Assembly: GCF_000242455.2 (NCBI RefSeq)
Contig: NC_019892.1
Location: 1,116,001 to 1,180,000, forward strand
Length of the DNA stretch: 64,000 bases
From: Singulisphaera acidiphila DSM 18658
GTDB lineage: Bacteria > Planctomycetota > Planctomycetia > Isosphaerales > Isosphaeraceae
Reading direction: 5' to 3'
A program made the translations under genes and the position numbers. Below are positions 52,849 through 61,712 of this stretch, one piece after another (within the stretch, counting starts at the first letter, position 1; every line of letters starts with the position of its first letter). The notes under the pieces were generated by a model that did not search any database, was not told where the DNA came from, and saw nothing but the letters and a program-made list of their open reading frames with translations.

Positions 52849-54443
52849 CAGTAGTTTCCCCGGATTTCTGTATACACCGCCGGCCTGTGCGTAGCGACAC
52901 CGCACTCCCAACACCGTCAGGCGGTCGTCGGGGCCTGGATTCCCTGCAGCGGGCGTGATTCGCCTATCGTATTTGCATGCGACTGCGCAACCCGTCGACG
53001 CGTCAGGCCGCTTCTTCCTCATCTCCCAGCCATTCCGCGAGGAATCGCTGGATTTCCCCCCGGTGCCGCCTCAGCAGACGCTCCACGTCCAGCACGCTGG
53101 GACGGTCCTTCTTCCGACGCCACGGCGGACGGTACCACCAATCCACCTCACCCGCCGATTCCAGCGCGAATTGCGTCAGACGCAGCAGGCTCAGCGTCAC
53201 CCATTGCGCCTGGCTTGTCCGCTCGATCGGGTTCTTCGTCCAGGCCCGGCACTCCTCCCAGCCCAGACGCTGCTTCAGGTCGCGGAATCCGTCCTCTTGG
53301 CGGAAGCGAGCCGCGAACAATTCCACCATCTCCAAGCCAGTCAATTCCAAGGCTGAGCCGACCAGCGTGAACCGCTTCTTGTAACCGGCCACCTCGGCCA
53401 CAACCAGCTTCACAGGCACATCAGACTCGGCGACACGCCACAAGCCCACCACCTCCTTCCATCGGACCTTCCGCCTCCGGCCGTAGATGTACGTCTCGGC
53501 CTCACGCCACGGCCCGGACCATCGTCCCCCCTGTCGGGGCGGGGGGAGCTTCCTGCCCCACTTCGGGGTCGGTCCCCGTTGGCCCTGGCGGCGCTCCGGC
53601 GGCAGAGCATGGACCCGGGCATCGTGCCGCAGTCGCGTGAGGATCTCGCCTCGCGGCCACCCCTCCTCGGGGGCGATCAGGGGCCGGACCACGCTCTTCA
53701 GCGCGAAGCCGGCCAGATGCCGGCCCCGGTCGTCTCGGCCTGCTCGTGCACCAACTCGACGGCCAACTCGCACTTGGTGCGGAAGACCTCCTTGCCTCCG
53801 TTGGTCCCGGGGCGATCGGGCAGTTGCGCCTTGTGGAAGTAGAGACGCCCGGAGATCGGCAGGAACCAGGCCGGCCGCTGTGGTTCGTGGAGTAGGGCTC
53901 CGAGGACGACCCAGTTGTGGGCCCGGACGGTGGTCGCCCGGTTGGGGCAGCGCGCGGTGGACTCGTGGAAGGTGCAGGTGCCCCAGACGTTCGCCCCGGA
54001 GCGATGGACCTTGGTGTCATCGACGGCCGAGATGTGGAAGCCGTGCCAGATCCGCCCCGGGGCCTTCTCGATCGAGCGGGTCAGGGCGACGGTGACCCTG
54101 CGGGTGTGCCAGGCGCCGTACTCGGCGAAGCTCTCCAGTCCCTTCCAGTCGTCGGGCCGTTCGATGGCGATGACGCACTGGGTGACGGTGTGCTCCTCGA
54201 CGTTGAGGGCCAGGGCCGTGATCCATTCGGCGAATCGGCGAAATCAGGGTTTTGTGAAGGCGAAGTGGAACCGTTGGAGGAGGCCTTGCCAGATCGACCA
54301 GAGCAACGTAGCGTCGGTCATTGGGGCATCTCCGAGTGGGACTCGATGGGGTCGTAAGCACCCATCAAAATCCGCTCAGGAGATGCCCCTTTCAATGCGA
54401 TGCGGGCGTACAGTCAGGCTGTATCGTTTCCGGGAAAGTACTG
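52849..54443. mobile_element. Degenerate insertion sequence (IS4/IS701-like)
   Basis: About 1.6 kb, bounded by imperfect terminal inverted repeats: CAGTAGTTTCCCCGGA at 52849 and, on the other strand from 54443, CAGTACTTTCCCGGA. The single transposase gene is broken. I see no clear target-site duplication, so the edges may have decayed. Confidence 0.65.
53003..54321 (-). pseudogene. Transposase with internal stop and frameshift
   Basis: Reading from ATG 54321, the frame has TGA at 54246-54244 after AFTKP, then continues as FRRFAEWITALALNVEEHTV and HGFHISAVDDTKVHRSGANVW (DDE-type segment with Asp-Asp, shown in part). It shifts frame near 53720, after which it reads LAGFALKSVVRPLIAPEEGW and RFRQEDGFRDLKQRLGWEE to a stop at 53003. 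The late segment with E-D-G-F-R-D-L-K is the usual DDE E region of IS4-superfamily enzymes. Two lesions make it inactive. Confidence 0.75.
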
Positions 54444-54597
54444 TTTAGGGTAGAATCATTCACCAGCCCTACCCCGCGACCTTACCAATTGCGAACGGGA
54501 GTTCGTTCTCCTTGTCCTTTGCTTGCTGCCGTTAGAGCAGGCAGCGAGTGTGAACGCCCTGTTCCAAGCCTGCTCGTTGTGCACCCTTCAAGATCTC

Positions 54598-54647
54598 AAT
54601 CCAAAGGGGCTGGAATCTCGTCAGCGAGATCCCAGCCCCTTTGGATT
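54598..54647. terminator. Long perfect hairpin, candidate bidirectional terminator
   Basis: AATCCAAAGGGGCTGG (54598-54613) pairs with CCAGCCCCTTTGGATT (54632-54647); an inner ATCTCG/CGAGAT stem closes the loop. It lies between the dead insertion sequence and the 3' end of the MBL-fold gene. T-runs are short. Confidence 0.55.
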
Positions 54648-54778
54648 TATCGAGGATCAAGAAAAGCGATGCACGTGTTTTGCCGTTCTTTCGCGGTTGC
54701 ACGAGCCAGGTTATCGGAAGAGTTCTCCGTGCAAGACTTTTCTGGCGTTCGATATCGTCCGTCTTTGCCTCGTTGCTT

Positions 54779-55717
54779 TCAGCTCTGGATTGCCTTCAGG
54801 TAGCGGTCGGCGGAACGGCGGACGACCGCTTTGCCGCCTGTTGTGATGACTCCTTTGCCACGAACGACGAAGGCGCCGTAGATTCGGTCGTAGGCGAGCG
54901 GTTCGAGGCATTCGACGACATGGCGGATCGCAGACGCATTCAAGGGGATGAAGTTGGGGTAGCTGTACATGAAACTGACCTGCTTCGGGTCCATGCAGAT
55001 CTGCGGCTGGTCGCCTGCCATCAAGGCGCCGAGGCCGCCGGCCCCGGCGGGCCAATGGAGGACCTGATACCCCTCGAAATGGCCGCCGGTGCGGACCAGG
55101 TCGAATAAGCCGCCGCGAAGCTTGAGCGCCTCGCCTTTCCAGAAGCGAATGCAAGGGTCGGGACGCATCACCCAAGAGCGTTCCGCCTCGTGGATGTGGA
55201 TGGGGACATCGCCGAAGGCACGGCTCCACTCGACCATCGTCGTGTAATAATGGGGATGGGAAATCGCGATCTCGGCGATCCCGCCCAGTTCCTTGATCCG
55301 TGCGATCGTCGCGTCGTCAATGAGCGAGACGCAATCCCAGAGGACGTTTCCTTGCGGGGTCTGGATCAGGAAGGCACGCTGGCCGATGCTGAACTTCGGC
55401 ACGGTGTTGATTGAGTAGAGATGTTCTTCTTCTTGCTTGATCGTGTTCTTGTGCGTTGATTGAATCTGGTCGAGGGTTTTCCACTCCTGGCCGTCGGGGT
55501 TCACGTACTGCCGCTCGTCTTCGCAGACGGGGCAGCGTTCGGGGGGCCTGGAGGATTCGGTGAACTGGGAGCCGCAGGTCACGCACACGTAAGGGACGGC
55601 TTCCGGGGAATCGGCCGCCGTGGCGTTGGCTGGGCGCGTTGAGGCCAGCGAGGTCAGGGCCGCCGCCGTGACGGTTGTATTCCGCAGGAATGCTCTTCGG
55701 GTTGGATCCGATCCCAT
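54779..55717 (-). CDS. Exported MBL-fold protein with rubredoxin-like zinc ribbon
   Basis: The 312-residue protein has a Tat-type start (RRAFLRNTTVTAAALTSL), a zinc ribbon with Cys45-x2-Cys48 and Cys62-x2-Cys65, and a metallo-beta-lactamase-like fold (FLIQTPQGNVLWDCVSLID, then SHPHYYTTMVEW, later TGGHFEG and MAGDQPQI). The canonical HxHxDH motif reads His154-Pro-His156-Tyr-Tyr-Thr here, so the second-metal Asp and His are missing. It may bind one metal or none. Substrate unknown. Confidence 0.75.
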   Translation of the reverse strand: MGSDPTRRAFLRNTTVTAAALTSLASTRPANATAADSPEAVPYVCVTCGSQFTESSRPPERCPVCEDERQYVNPDGQEWKTLDQIQSTHKNTIKQEEEHLYSINTVPKFSIGQRAFLIQTPQGNVLWDCVSLIDDATIARIKELGGIAEIAISHPHYYTTMVEWSRAFGDVPIHIHEAERSWVMRPDPCIRFWKGEALKLRGGLFDLVRTGGHFEGYQVLHWPAGAGGLGALMAGDQPQICMDPKQVSFMYSYPNFIPLNASAIRHVVECLEPLAYDRIYGAFVVRGKGVITTGGKAVVRRSADRYLKAIQS

Positions 55718-55924
55718 GGCGGTTGCGCCTCGTGCTTTGCGTGAGTGATGGATTGGACCGCTTGGGGGGGCGAATCCTCCGCCCTTTTGGGATGGAGGAT
55801 TCGGTTCGACCGAGAGATGTCACGATCAGGGGCCTTTCCCGGAGCGGTCGACTCTGCCCCTATTATCGCTTCGGGAAAGGGCCAGGCAAGGGGAGAACGA
55901 CGTTTGGATGGGTTGGCGTTGCGC

Positions 55925-57457
55925 TTACAGGTCGTCCGATGAGATGACTTCACTCCCGTTACGGCTCAAGAGCTTCAGGATGACATGGGGGGCGAGCGTG
56001 TCGCGGAGGAATCGGACCGAACCGTCGGCGAATCCGAAGCTCGTGCCGTTCGGGTGATGGCCGAAGAGGCCCTTGGTCGTGAACGGTGTGGGAACTTCCC
56101 AGTCGTCCGGTTTGGTCCAGGTCACGGCGGCGTCGTCGTTGGCGTCAATGACGAGGATGGTGTTCGAGGTGCCGTCGGTGATCTCCTGGATCTTGACCCC
56201 CGTCGCGCCTGGGAAAATTGTGGAGGGGCCACGAGGCGTGAGATACGACGTCTTGCCTTCCTTCGCGAGTTTCCCACTGCTGCTGGGGCAGGTGTATACG
56301 GTTGGCATCCGAGAGATCAGGGCCTTGTTGTGCGGGCTGTCCCAGGGTTCGTCGAGCTTGAATTGGTCGTAGAGTGACTTCTGTTCGAGATAGGGCAGGA
56401 TGTGGACGCGCCAGCTCAGGAGGGGCTTGTCGTCCTTGCTTGTGCTGTAGGCGGGCGGGAATGAATTATAAGTCGCGTGATAGTTGTGCATCGCCAGGCC
56501 GATCTGCTTCAGGTTGTTGACGCACTGGGAACGGCGGGCCGCCTCGCGTACCTTGCGGATCGGCACGGCGATCAGCGCGGCTGTTTTCTCCAGGTCGGCC
56601 TCGAGGATGATCCGATCCCCTTGGATCTGGGGCGTGGTCTGGCCGAGCGTTTTGATCACCTCGGTCAATCCGGGGTCGGCCTGAGCGTTCTGGGCGAGGA
56701 GTTTGAATCCGTCCTGAGCGATCTTCCGAAGCGACTTGGCCGCGTCGGCGTCCTGTGCCTGCACGATGGCGTGGAAGGCTGGCTTGGGATCAGACGCGAT
56801 CGCGAGCGAGGCCCAGCGGAGGCCACGGGAGAGCGCTGTGATCGGGGCCCCGCCGAGTTCGGGCGGGAGATTTGGCATGCTCTCTTCGATCGCCCGGCGC
56901 TGCGTGGTGCTTGGCACGATGGCGATCTGGACCACAGCGTTGCCTCCGGCCGTGAGAGCGGTCGCGATGTCGGGGCGAGCCTCGGGTTTGGCTTCGCGAA
57001 TTCGGGTCAGGGCGGCGGCAGGGCCGGCGACCAGGGCACCTCGGATCGTCTCGCTGTTTGGCCAGCGGCCCGGTGTTCGCGGTCCGCCTTTCGCGAGAAC
57101 TTTTGCCACTGCGCGGCCATCGGTTGCGTCGCTCAGTGGCACCACCAGGATTGGTACGCCTGGGAGGTCGGACGGGTCGACCAGCAGGAATAGGTCTTTG
57201 GTTCCGGCCTTCCGCAGGGCATCGACCCAGTCGCTGATCGTTTTTGTGTGCAGGCTGATATCCTCTTCGTCGGCCAAGGTGCCGGCCACACTACGGACAA
57301 AGCTCTGGACGTTCAGCCTGGCAAGGTCAAAGTGGGCGACCGCGGCCACCTCGTCACCGAGGAAAGGGGCGATGGCGGCGGCCTTGGCGGCTCCCTCAGC
57401 TTCGGGCGGCGGTGCTCCGATAGCCAGAAGCACAATCAAGGGGGTGGAAAACATCAT
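55925..57457 (-). CDS. DUF1559-domain protein with ordinary signal peptide
   Basis: The 510-residue protein starts at 57457 with GAGGAG about eight bases upstream. It has a short signal peptide (MFSTPLIVLLAIGAPP), a domain of about 280 residues of unknown fold (DEVAAVAHFDLARLNVQSFV), and a C-terminal DUF1559 domain starting at VREAARRSQCVNNLKQIGLA and ending with NGTSFGFADGSVRFL. The prepilin methylation signal usual for DUF1559 proteins is replaced by the preceding domain. It follows the gene at 57497 on the same strand. Confidence 0.85.
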   Translation of the reverse strand: MMFSTPLIVLLAIGAPPPEAEGAAKAAAIAPFLGDEVAAVAHFDLARLNVQSFVRSVAGTLADEEDISLHTKTISDWVDALRKAGTKDLFLLVDPSDLPGVPILVVPLSDATDGRAVAKVLAKGGPRTPGRWPNSETIRGALVAGPAAALTRIREAKPEARPDIATALTAGGNAVVQIAIVPSTTQRRAIEESMPNLPPELGGAPITALSRGLRWASLAIASDPKPAFHAIVQAQDADAAKSLRKIAQDGFKLLAQNAQADPGLTEVIKTLGQTTPQIQGDRIILEADLEKTAALIAVPIRKVREAARRSQCVNNLKQIGLAMHNYHATYNSFPPAYSTSKDDKPLLSWRVHILPYLEQKSLYDQFKLDEPWDSPHNKALISRMPTVYTCPSSSGKLAKEGKTSYLTPRGPSTIFPGATGVKIQEITDGTSNTILVIDANDDAAVTWTKPDDWEVPTPFTTKGLFGHHPNGTSFGFADGSVRFLRDTLAPHVILKLLSRNGSEVISSDDL

Positions 57458-57496
57458 GGGCGGTTCTCCTCGGGAACGGGAAGAGGGGGCGATCAA

Positions 57497-58978
57497 TCAA
57501 TGGGCCAGTTTCAGCAGATAATCAATCGTATAGGAGGGATGGTTCGGGCCGCCGGGGGGGACGGGGGCCGTCAGGGTGGCCGTGTCGCCATGAACCTGGT
57601 AGACGAAGGACTGGCCTGTCGCGGGATCGCGTGGCACAGGGGCGTCGGTGATCTCTTCGAGGCTTGCGGGGAGCTTACCTGGATGGGCGTAAACGTACAG
57701 CCGGATCGCTTCGACACATTCGAGTGCGTTGAACTGTCGATCGATCCTGATTGCGGCGATGCGGGCCGAGTTGAGGGCCGGGGCGAGCATCTGGAACATC
57801 GTGAGCATCGGGTTGGCGAGCTTGTCCTCCATGGAGTGTGAGATCACCTGGTCGGCCCGGCCGAACGACTGCCAGTAGGGAAGATTCATCCACTTATAAC
57901 TTTCGTCCCGGAGCCTCCTGTATTCTTGAAAACTATAGAGCGAGGCGGCCTGCACGACGGGCATCGCCTCAACCTCCGCTTCGGGGCGCCCCTCCGCAAT
58001 CAAGGCCTGCTTGGCCTTGGGATAGATTTTGGCAGCCATTGCGGCGATGCCGAGCTGGCGCGCTGAGCTGGAGATGTTATTGGCGCCGGAGCTCGGCCCG
58101 CCCGATACGAAGCTGAAGAGCTTGCTCTGCAACTCGCTGGTGAACCGTTGCGCCTGGTCGAGGCTCCAGACCCCCCGATCGAGCTGGTTCAGCTCGGGTA
58201 ATTCCCTTTCGAGGATGTAGCGTTCGCCCTCCAGGGCCGGCCTCAGGTCGATGAAGGGCTGGGGTCGGTCGGCCAGGGCCCAGAACAAGCTGGGGGTGCC
58301 CGGCGCCTGGATCAAGTCGATGAGGCTGCCGGTCATCACCGCGTCGATCGCGACGCCGACCAACGCCTGGATCGCGAACGGTCCTTGGCTGACCTGCCGT
58401 CCCATGACCAGGCCAACCTGGATCCAATGCATCGCCTCGTCGGTCTTGCCGTCGACGATTTCCAGGCGGGCCCGGACCTTCACCAGTCTTGCCAGGGAGC
58501 GCATTTCCTGGATCTCGGGGAGCAAGAGACTGATGCCTTCCTTGCGCAGGTCAAATTCCCAGTCGCAGGTCGAGCGGATCGCCCCGAGTTCGATCTCGTT
58601 CAGGACCCGTTGGAACGGCTCGAGTCCTTTCCTTGCCTCGTCGCGTGGGAACTCATCGAGCGGGACGGTCCCCCAGCGGGAGATCCGCTCGTCGATCGAC
58701 TCGGAGGGCATTCCCGGTTCCTTCTTCGGGGCATCGGCTGACCGCGCCCGGGTATCGAGCACCATCTGGATGGCGCGGTGGTAGAAGATCGCGGCGTTGC
58801 CCGGCACGAGCGTGCGGCTCTCGGGCACAAGCCGGTACTTCAGGGCAGGCCGTGGCGCGGCGGCCGGCCACAGGGTGATTACGGTCGGAGGAGGGGCGGG
58901 AGGCGATTGAGCCGGGGCTGGGGCAGCCAGCGGTCCCATGGCCGAAGCCAGGGCAAGCAGAGCGAATGTTCGTCTCAC
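57497..58978 (-). CDS. Exported helical protein of the ECF cluster, unknown function
   Basis: The 493-residue protein starts at GTG 58978, overlapping the stop of the previous gene as GTGA; the ATG at 59023 would overlap 49 bases. Signal peptide: RRTFALLALASAMGPLAAPAPAQ. The body is helical with no domain I can name (LKYRLVPESRTLVPGNAAIF, DEAMHWIQVGLVMGRQ), and the C-terminal ECVEAIRLYVYAHPGKLPASL segment is typical of planctomycete proteins of this type. Probably periplasmic and under control of the sigma factor at 59472. Confidence 0.7.
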   Translation of the reverse strand: MRRTFALLALASAMGPLAAPAPAQSPPAPPPTVITLWPAAAPRPALKYRLVPESRTLVPGNAAIFYHRAIQMVLDTRARSADAPKKEPGMPSESIDERISRWGTVPLDEFPRDEARKGLEPFQRVLNEIELGAIRSTCDWEFDLRKEGISLLLPEIQEMRSLARLVKVRARLEIVDGKTDEAMHWIQVGLVMGRQVSQGPFAIQALVGVAIDAVMTGSLIDLIQAPGTPSLFWALADRPQPFIDLRPALEGERYILERELPELNQLDRGVWSLDQAQRFTSELQSKLFSFVSGGPSSGANNISSSARQLGIAAMAAKIYPKAKQALIAEGRPEAEVEAMPVVQAASLYSFQEYRRLRDESYKWMNLPYWQSFGRADQVISHSMEDKLANPMLTMFQMLAPALNSARIAAIRIDRQFNALECVEAIRLYVYAHPGKLPASLEEITDAPVPRDPATGQSFVYQVHGDTATLTAPVPPGGPNHPSYTIDYLLKLAH

Positions 58979-59511
58979 GAGGGGGCTCCAGGTTCGAGGG
59001 TTTTCAGGAGTTCTTCTTGCCACAGTTGACGCGTGAGGGGGGGCAACGGCTTGTTGCTATCGGCGTTTGCTCGGGGCGACGGCGGAGTGGGAAGGCCGTC
59101 GAGTCCGTAGCGGAATACTTGCGAGTTCAGCCGCTCGTAGGCGGTCGGCCCGAACGAAGGAGAGTCTCCGAAGCCGCGGAACGCAGACGCTTGGGCGACG
59201 ATCGGCTCGGTGGTGGGGGTGTCGCCAACGACCGGCTGCTCCCGGTCCCGGACGACGATCACCTTCTCGATGATCTGCGGAGCGGGCCGGTGCGCGAGCA
59301 TGGCCGCCTCCCCCAGGGCGATCAGCCCGGTGCCGGCGGCGACCGCAATCCAGAGCCGCTTGCCAATCGGGGTAGGCCGAGCCGAGACCTGCCCGGCGCG
59401 AAACATCAGGCGATCGCGATCGAGGCGGCTGCGCGACGGTGTCAGCGCGCCGAGGGCATTTTCGATCGCGTTCAACCCGGGATCGACCGCGTTGTGCTCG
59501 TCGTACGACAT
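58975..59511 (-). CDS. Single-pass membrane protein, possible anti-sigma factor
   Basis: The 178-residue protein overlaps the sigma gene by 40 bases and the next gene by four. Residues 1-50 are cytosolic, one helix lies at about 53-72 (LWIAVAAGTGLIALGEAAML), and the rest is outside, rich in Pro. There is no zinc motif. Position between an ECF sigma gene and exported proteins suggests an anti-sigma or sensor role; this rests on context alone. Confidence 0.65.
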   Translation of the reverse strand: MSYDEHNAVDPGLNAIENALGALTPSRSRLDRDRLMFRAGQVSARPTPIGKRLWIAVAAGTGLIALGEAAMLAHRPAPQIIEKVIVVRDREQPVVGDTPTTEPIVAQASAFRGFGDSPSFGPTAYERLNSQVFRYGLDGLPTPPSPRANADSNKPLPPLTRQLWQEELLKTLEPGAPS

Positions 59512-59996
59512 GGGATCCCCAGCCGTTCTCGCAGGGCTGTCAGGCCCGCGTGATAGAGGCGGTGAGCCGAGCTCGCCGAGGTTCCGGCAAGGTCGGCGAT
59601 CTGTTCGAAGGATAAGGCCCCCCAGAGATGGGCCACGATGACTTCACGCTGCGCGATGGGCAACGCCGCAAGCGCCGACTGAGCGAGCTCGGGATCCACG
59701 GCGGTCGCTCTCCGACCCAACGCCAACGGATCGGCCTCGAACCAAGCGGGACCCTTGGCCGCGGCCTCCGCTTCGTGCCGTTTCCGGCGATAGCTGGCGA
59801 TTTTGGCGTTGATCGCGCCGTTGCGGACCGTCCGGAACAGCCAGGCATCGAGCGAGAGAAGCGGCTTACGCTGAGATGCCAGCTTCATGAACGCTTCCTG
59901 GACGACATCCTCGGGCGTATCGCACCACTGGCGAGCGTAAAGCTCCAGCGGTCCGGCCAAACGATCGATCAAGCGTCCGAGCTGTGCTGAATCCAT
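59472..59996 (-). CDS. ECF-type RNA polymerase sigma factor
   Basis: The 174-residue protein has region 2 (EDVVQEAFMKLASQRKPLLS, LDAWLFRTVRNGAINAKIAS) and region 4 (LPIAQREVIVAHLWGALSFE, then QIADLAGTSASSAHRLYHAG). Start taken at ATG 59996; GTG 60020 is also open. It heads a four-gene run with overlaps down to the DUF1559 gene at 55925. Confidence 0.88.
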   Translation of the reverse strand: MDSAQLGRLIDRLAGPLELYARQWCDTPEDVVQEAFMKLASQRKPLLSLDAWLFRTVRNGAINAKIASYRRKRHEAEAAAKGPAWFEADPLALGRRATAVDPELAQSALAALPIAQREVIVAHLWGALSFEQIADLAGTSASSAHRLYHAGLTALRERLGIPCRTTSTTRSIPG

Positions 59997-60302
59997 TGTG
60001 ATGGGACCCACCCGCCGCACTGGTCACTCTATGAAGTATGACAACAGTCGGATTGCTCGGTCCCAGAATTTTTTCGGTATCCCCTGGTGGACTCCGTAGG
60101 GATTTGCCGTAACTAGTTTAAAGGAAAGGGGGTTGGGGAAACCGGCGGGGATTTGAAATTGCAGGCTGGAGCAGACCGGAGAGAGAGCCTCGCTCGCCAG
60201 AAAGGTAAGCAGGGAGCGTCAACTCCCTGCTTCTCTGATCTGGCTCCAAGTGGTCATGGCTCGACGCGGAAGTCAGGGAGCGTACCTCCCCTGGCTTTTC
60301 GC
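59997..60302. other. Intergenic region with two similar hairpins
   Basis: AGCAGGGAG pairs with CTCCCTGCT (60209-60232), and TCAGGGAG pairs with CTCCCCTGG-like sequence (60272-60294). Both share CAGGGAGCGT on the left arm. They lie just after the DUF1552 gene on the minus strand and could form its terminator. No gene seen. Confidence 0.5.
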
Positions 60303-61622
60303 TCAGGTCAAGTCGTGCAGCACCCCGTCATTGCAGAAGTTCGGGTTGCCGAACTTGTCGATCCGATGGCCCATGCCGTGGGCCAACGCCATCAGGAGCC
60401 GGTTGTGGGGCACCTTCTTGTACTGGAGCGATCGGCCCATCCGGAAGTCGAGACCGTTGCCGACGAGTACGAACGGGATGTTGTCGAGGGTATGCGAATT
60501 CCCCTTGCCCAGCTCGTTGGTCCAGACGATGAGCGTGTTGTCGAGCAGGCTCCCCTGCCCGCCCGGCTCGGGCGTGTCGGCGAGCCGTTTCGCGAGATAG
60601 ACCAGTTGTTCGCAATACCAGGTGTTGATCCGTGTCAGCTTTTCCTGGGCGCTGGTGTTGCTGTCCGGCTCGTGCGAGAGCTCGTGGTGCCCCTCGTCCA
60701 CCTTCAGCCAGCGCATTTTCGCCCCGCCCACCGAGTTGGTGTATTGCAGGGTGGCCACGCGGGCAAAGTCGGATGCGAAACTGTTGACCATCAGGTCGAT
60801 CTGCATCTTGCTGATCCGAGGGATCTCGTCGTTCTCTTCCTTGACCCCCGGCTCGAGCTCGGGGACCGCGTGGCCGAGATCCTCGTTCTTGCTCGACTTG
60901 AGCTCGTTCTCCATCTCGCGGACGAAGGTCGCGTGCTCCTCGAGCAGGTGCCGGTCCTCGGCACTGACAACCGAGCGGACCTTGCCCAGATCGTCGCCGA
61001 GCGCGTCGAGGATGCTCTTGAGGCTCTCGCGATCCTTCATTTGTCCGTACAGCTTGGCGAACATCTGGTACGGGTCGTCGATCGGCGTGACGGGCTTGTT
61101 CGGGCCGGTGTAGACCATCCGGGTCCATGTGTCCGCGCGGTCGGGCACCATGACACCGAACTCGAGCGAGCCGAACCGGGTCCGCGAGTCGGGCGTCTTT
61201 TGGAGATGATTCTTGATCTCTTGATCGATCGAAATCCCGCTCGACCAGCCGGCCGGGGTGTCCGACCCCCCTTGGATATTGCCGGGGAACAACTCGGTTC
61301 CCGTCAGGAGGCAGCCGATTCCGCGCATGTGGCTGTCGCCGTCGCCGCGAACCTTGTCGCAGACGCCGCGAAGGATCAGGGTCTGCTTGCGGAATGCTTC
61401 CAGGGGGGCCATGCTCTCCTTGAAGGTGAACGACTCACCCGCGTCGTCGGGCCAGAACGTCGAGGGGACGACGCCGTTCGGACTGAAGAGAATGACCAGC
61501 CGTTGCTTGCGCTTCGCTTGGTTCGCGAAGCCGAGGCTCGGTAAATTCAGGATGAACGGGAGGGACGCTGCGCCAATGCCGAGGTCGCGAATGAACTCGC
61601 GTCGTGTCGATCTCTGGGCCAC
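60303..61622 (-). CDS. DUF1552 protein with Tat signal
   Basis: The 439-residue protein starts at GTG 61622 with AGGAGA a few bases upstream; the frame is open to 61685 but without signal. Tat-type start ([20 protein letters not shown]). DUF1552 segments are [38 protein letters not shown] and the late [20 protein letters not shown]. The family is almost always encoded next to a DUF1592-type cytochrome protein, as here. Function is unproven, with alkaline phosphatase-like fold suspected. Confidence 0.92.
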   Translation of the reverse strand: MAQRSTRREFIRDLGIGAASLPFILNLPSLGFANQAKRKQRLVILFSPNGVVPSTFWPDDAGESFTFKESMAPLEAFRKQTLILRGVCDKVRGDGDSHMRGIGCLLTGTELFPGNIQGGSDTPAGWSSGISIDQEIKNHLQKTPDSRTRFGSLEFGVMVPDRADTWTRMVYTGPNKPVTPIDDPYQMFAKLYGQMKDRESLKSILDALGDDLGKVRSVVSAEDRHLLEEHATFVREMENELKSSKNEDLGHAVPELEPGVKEENDEIPRISKMQIDLMVNSFASDFARVATLQYTNSVGGAKMRWLKVDEGHHELSHEPDSNTSAQEKLTRINTWYCEQLVYLAKRLADTPEPGGQGSLLDNTLIVWTNELGKGNSHTLDNIPFVLVGNGLDFRMGRSLQYKKVPHNRLLMALAHGMGHRIDKFGNPNFCNDGVLHDLT

Positions 61623-61712
61623 GTCATTTCTCCTGAAGAAAGCCAGCGAAACGAATCCGGGCTGATGGGATGACGAATCGAGCAAGAACAGAAATCCGGC
61701 TACACTTTCCGA

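Noticed and set aside
52840..54450. Target-site duplication of the insertion sequence
   Set aside because: Flanking bases (GCTAAT and TTTAGG) do not match, so no claim is made.
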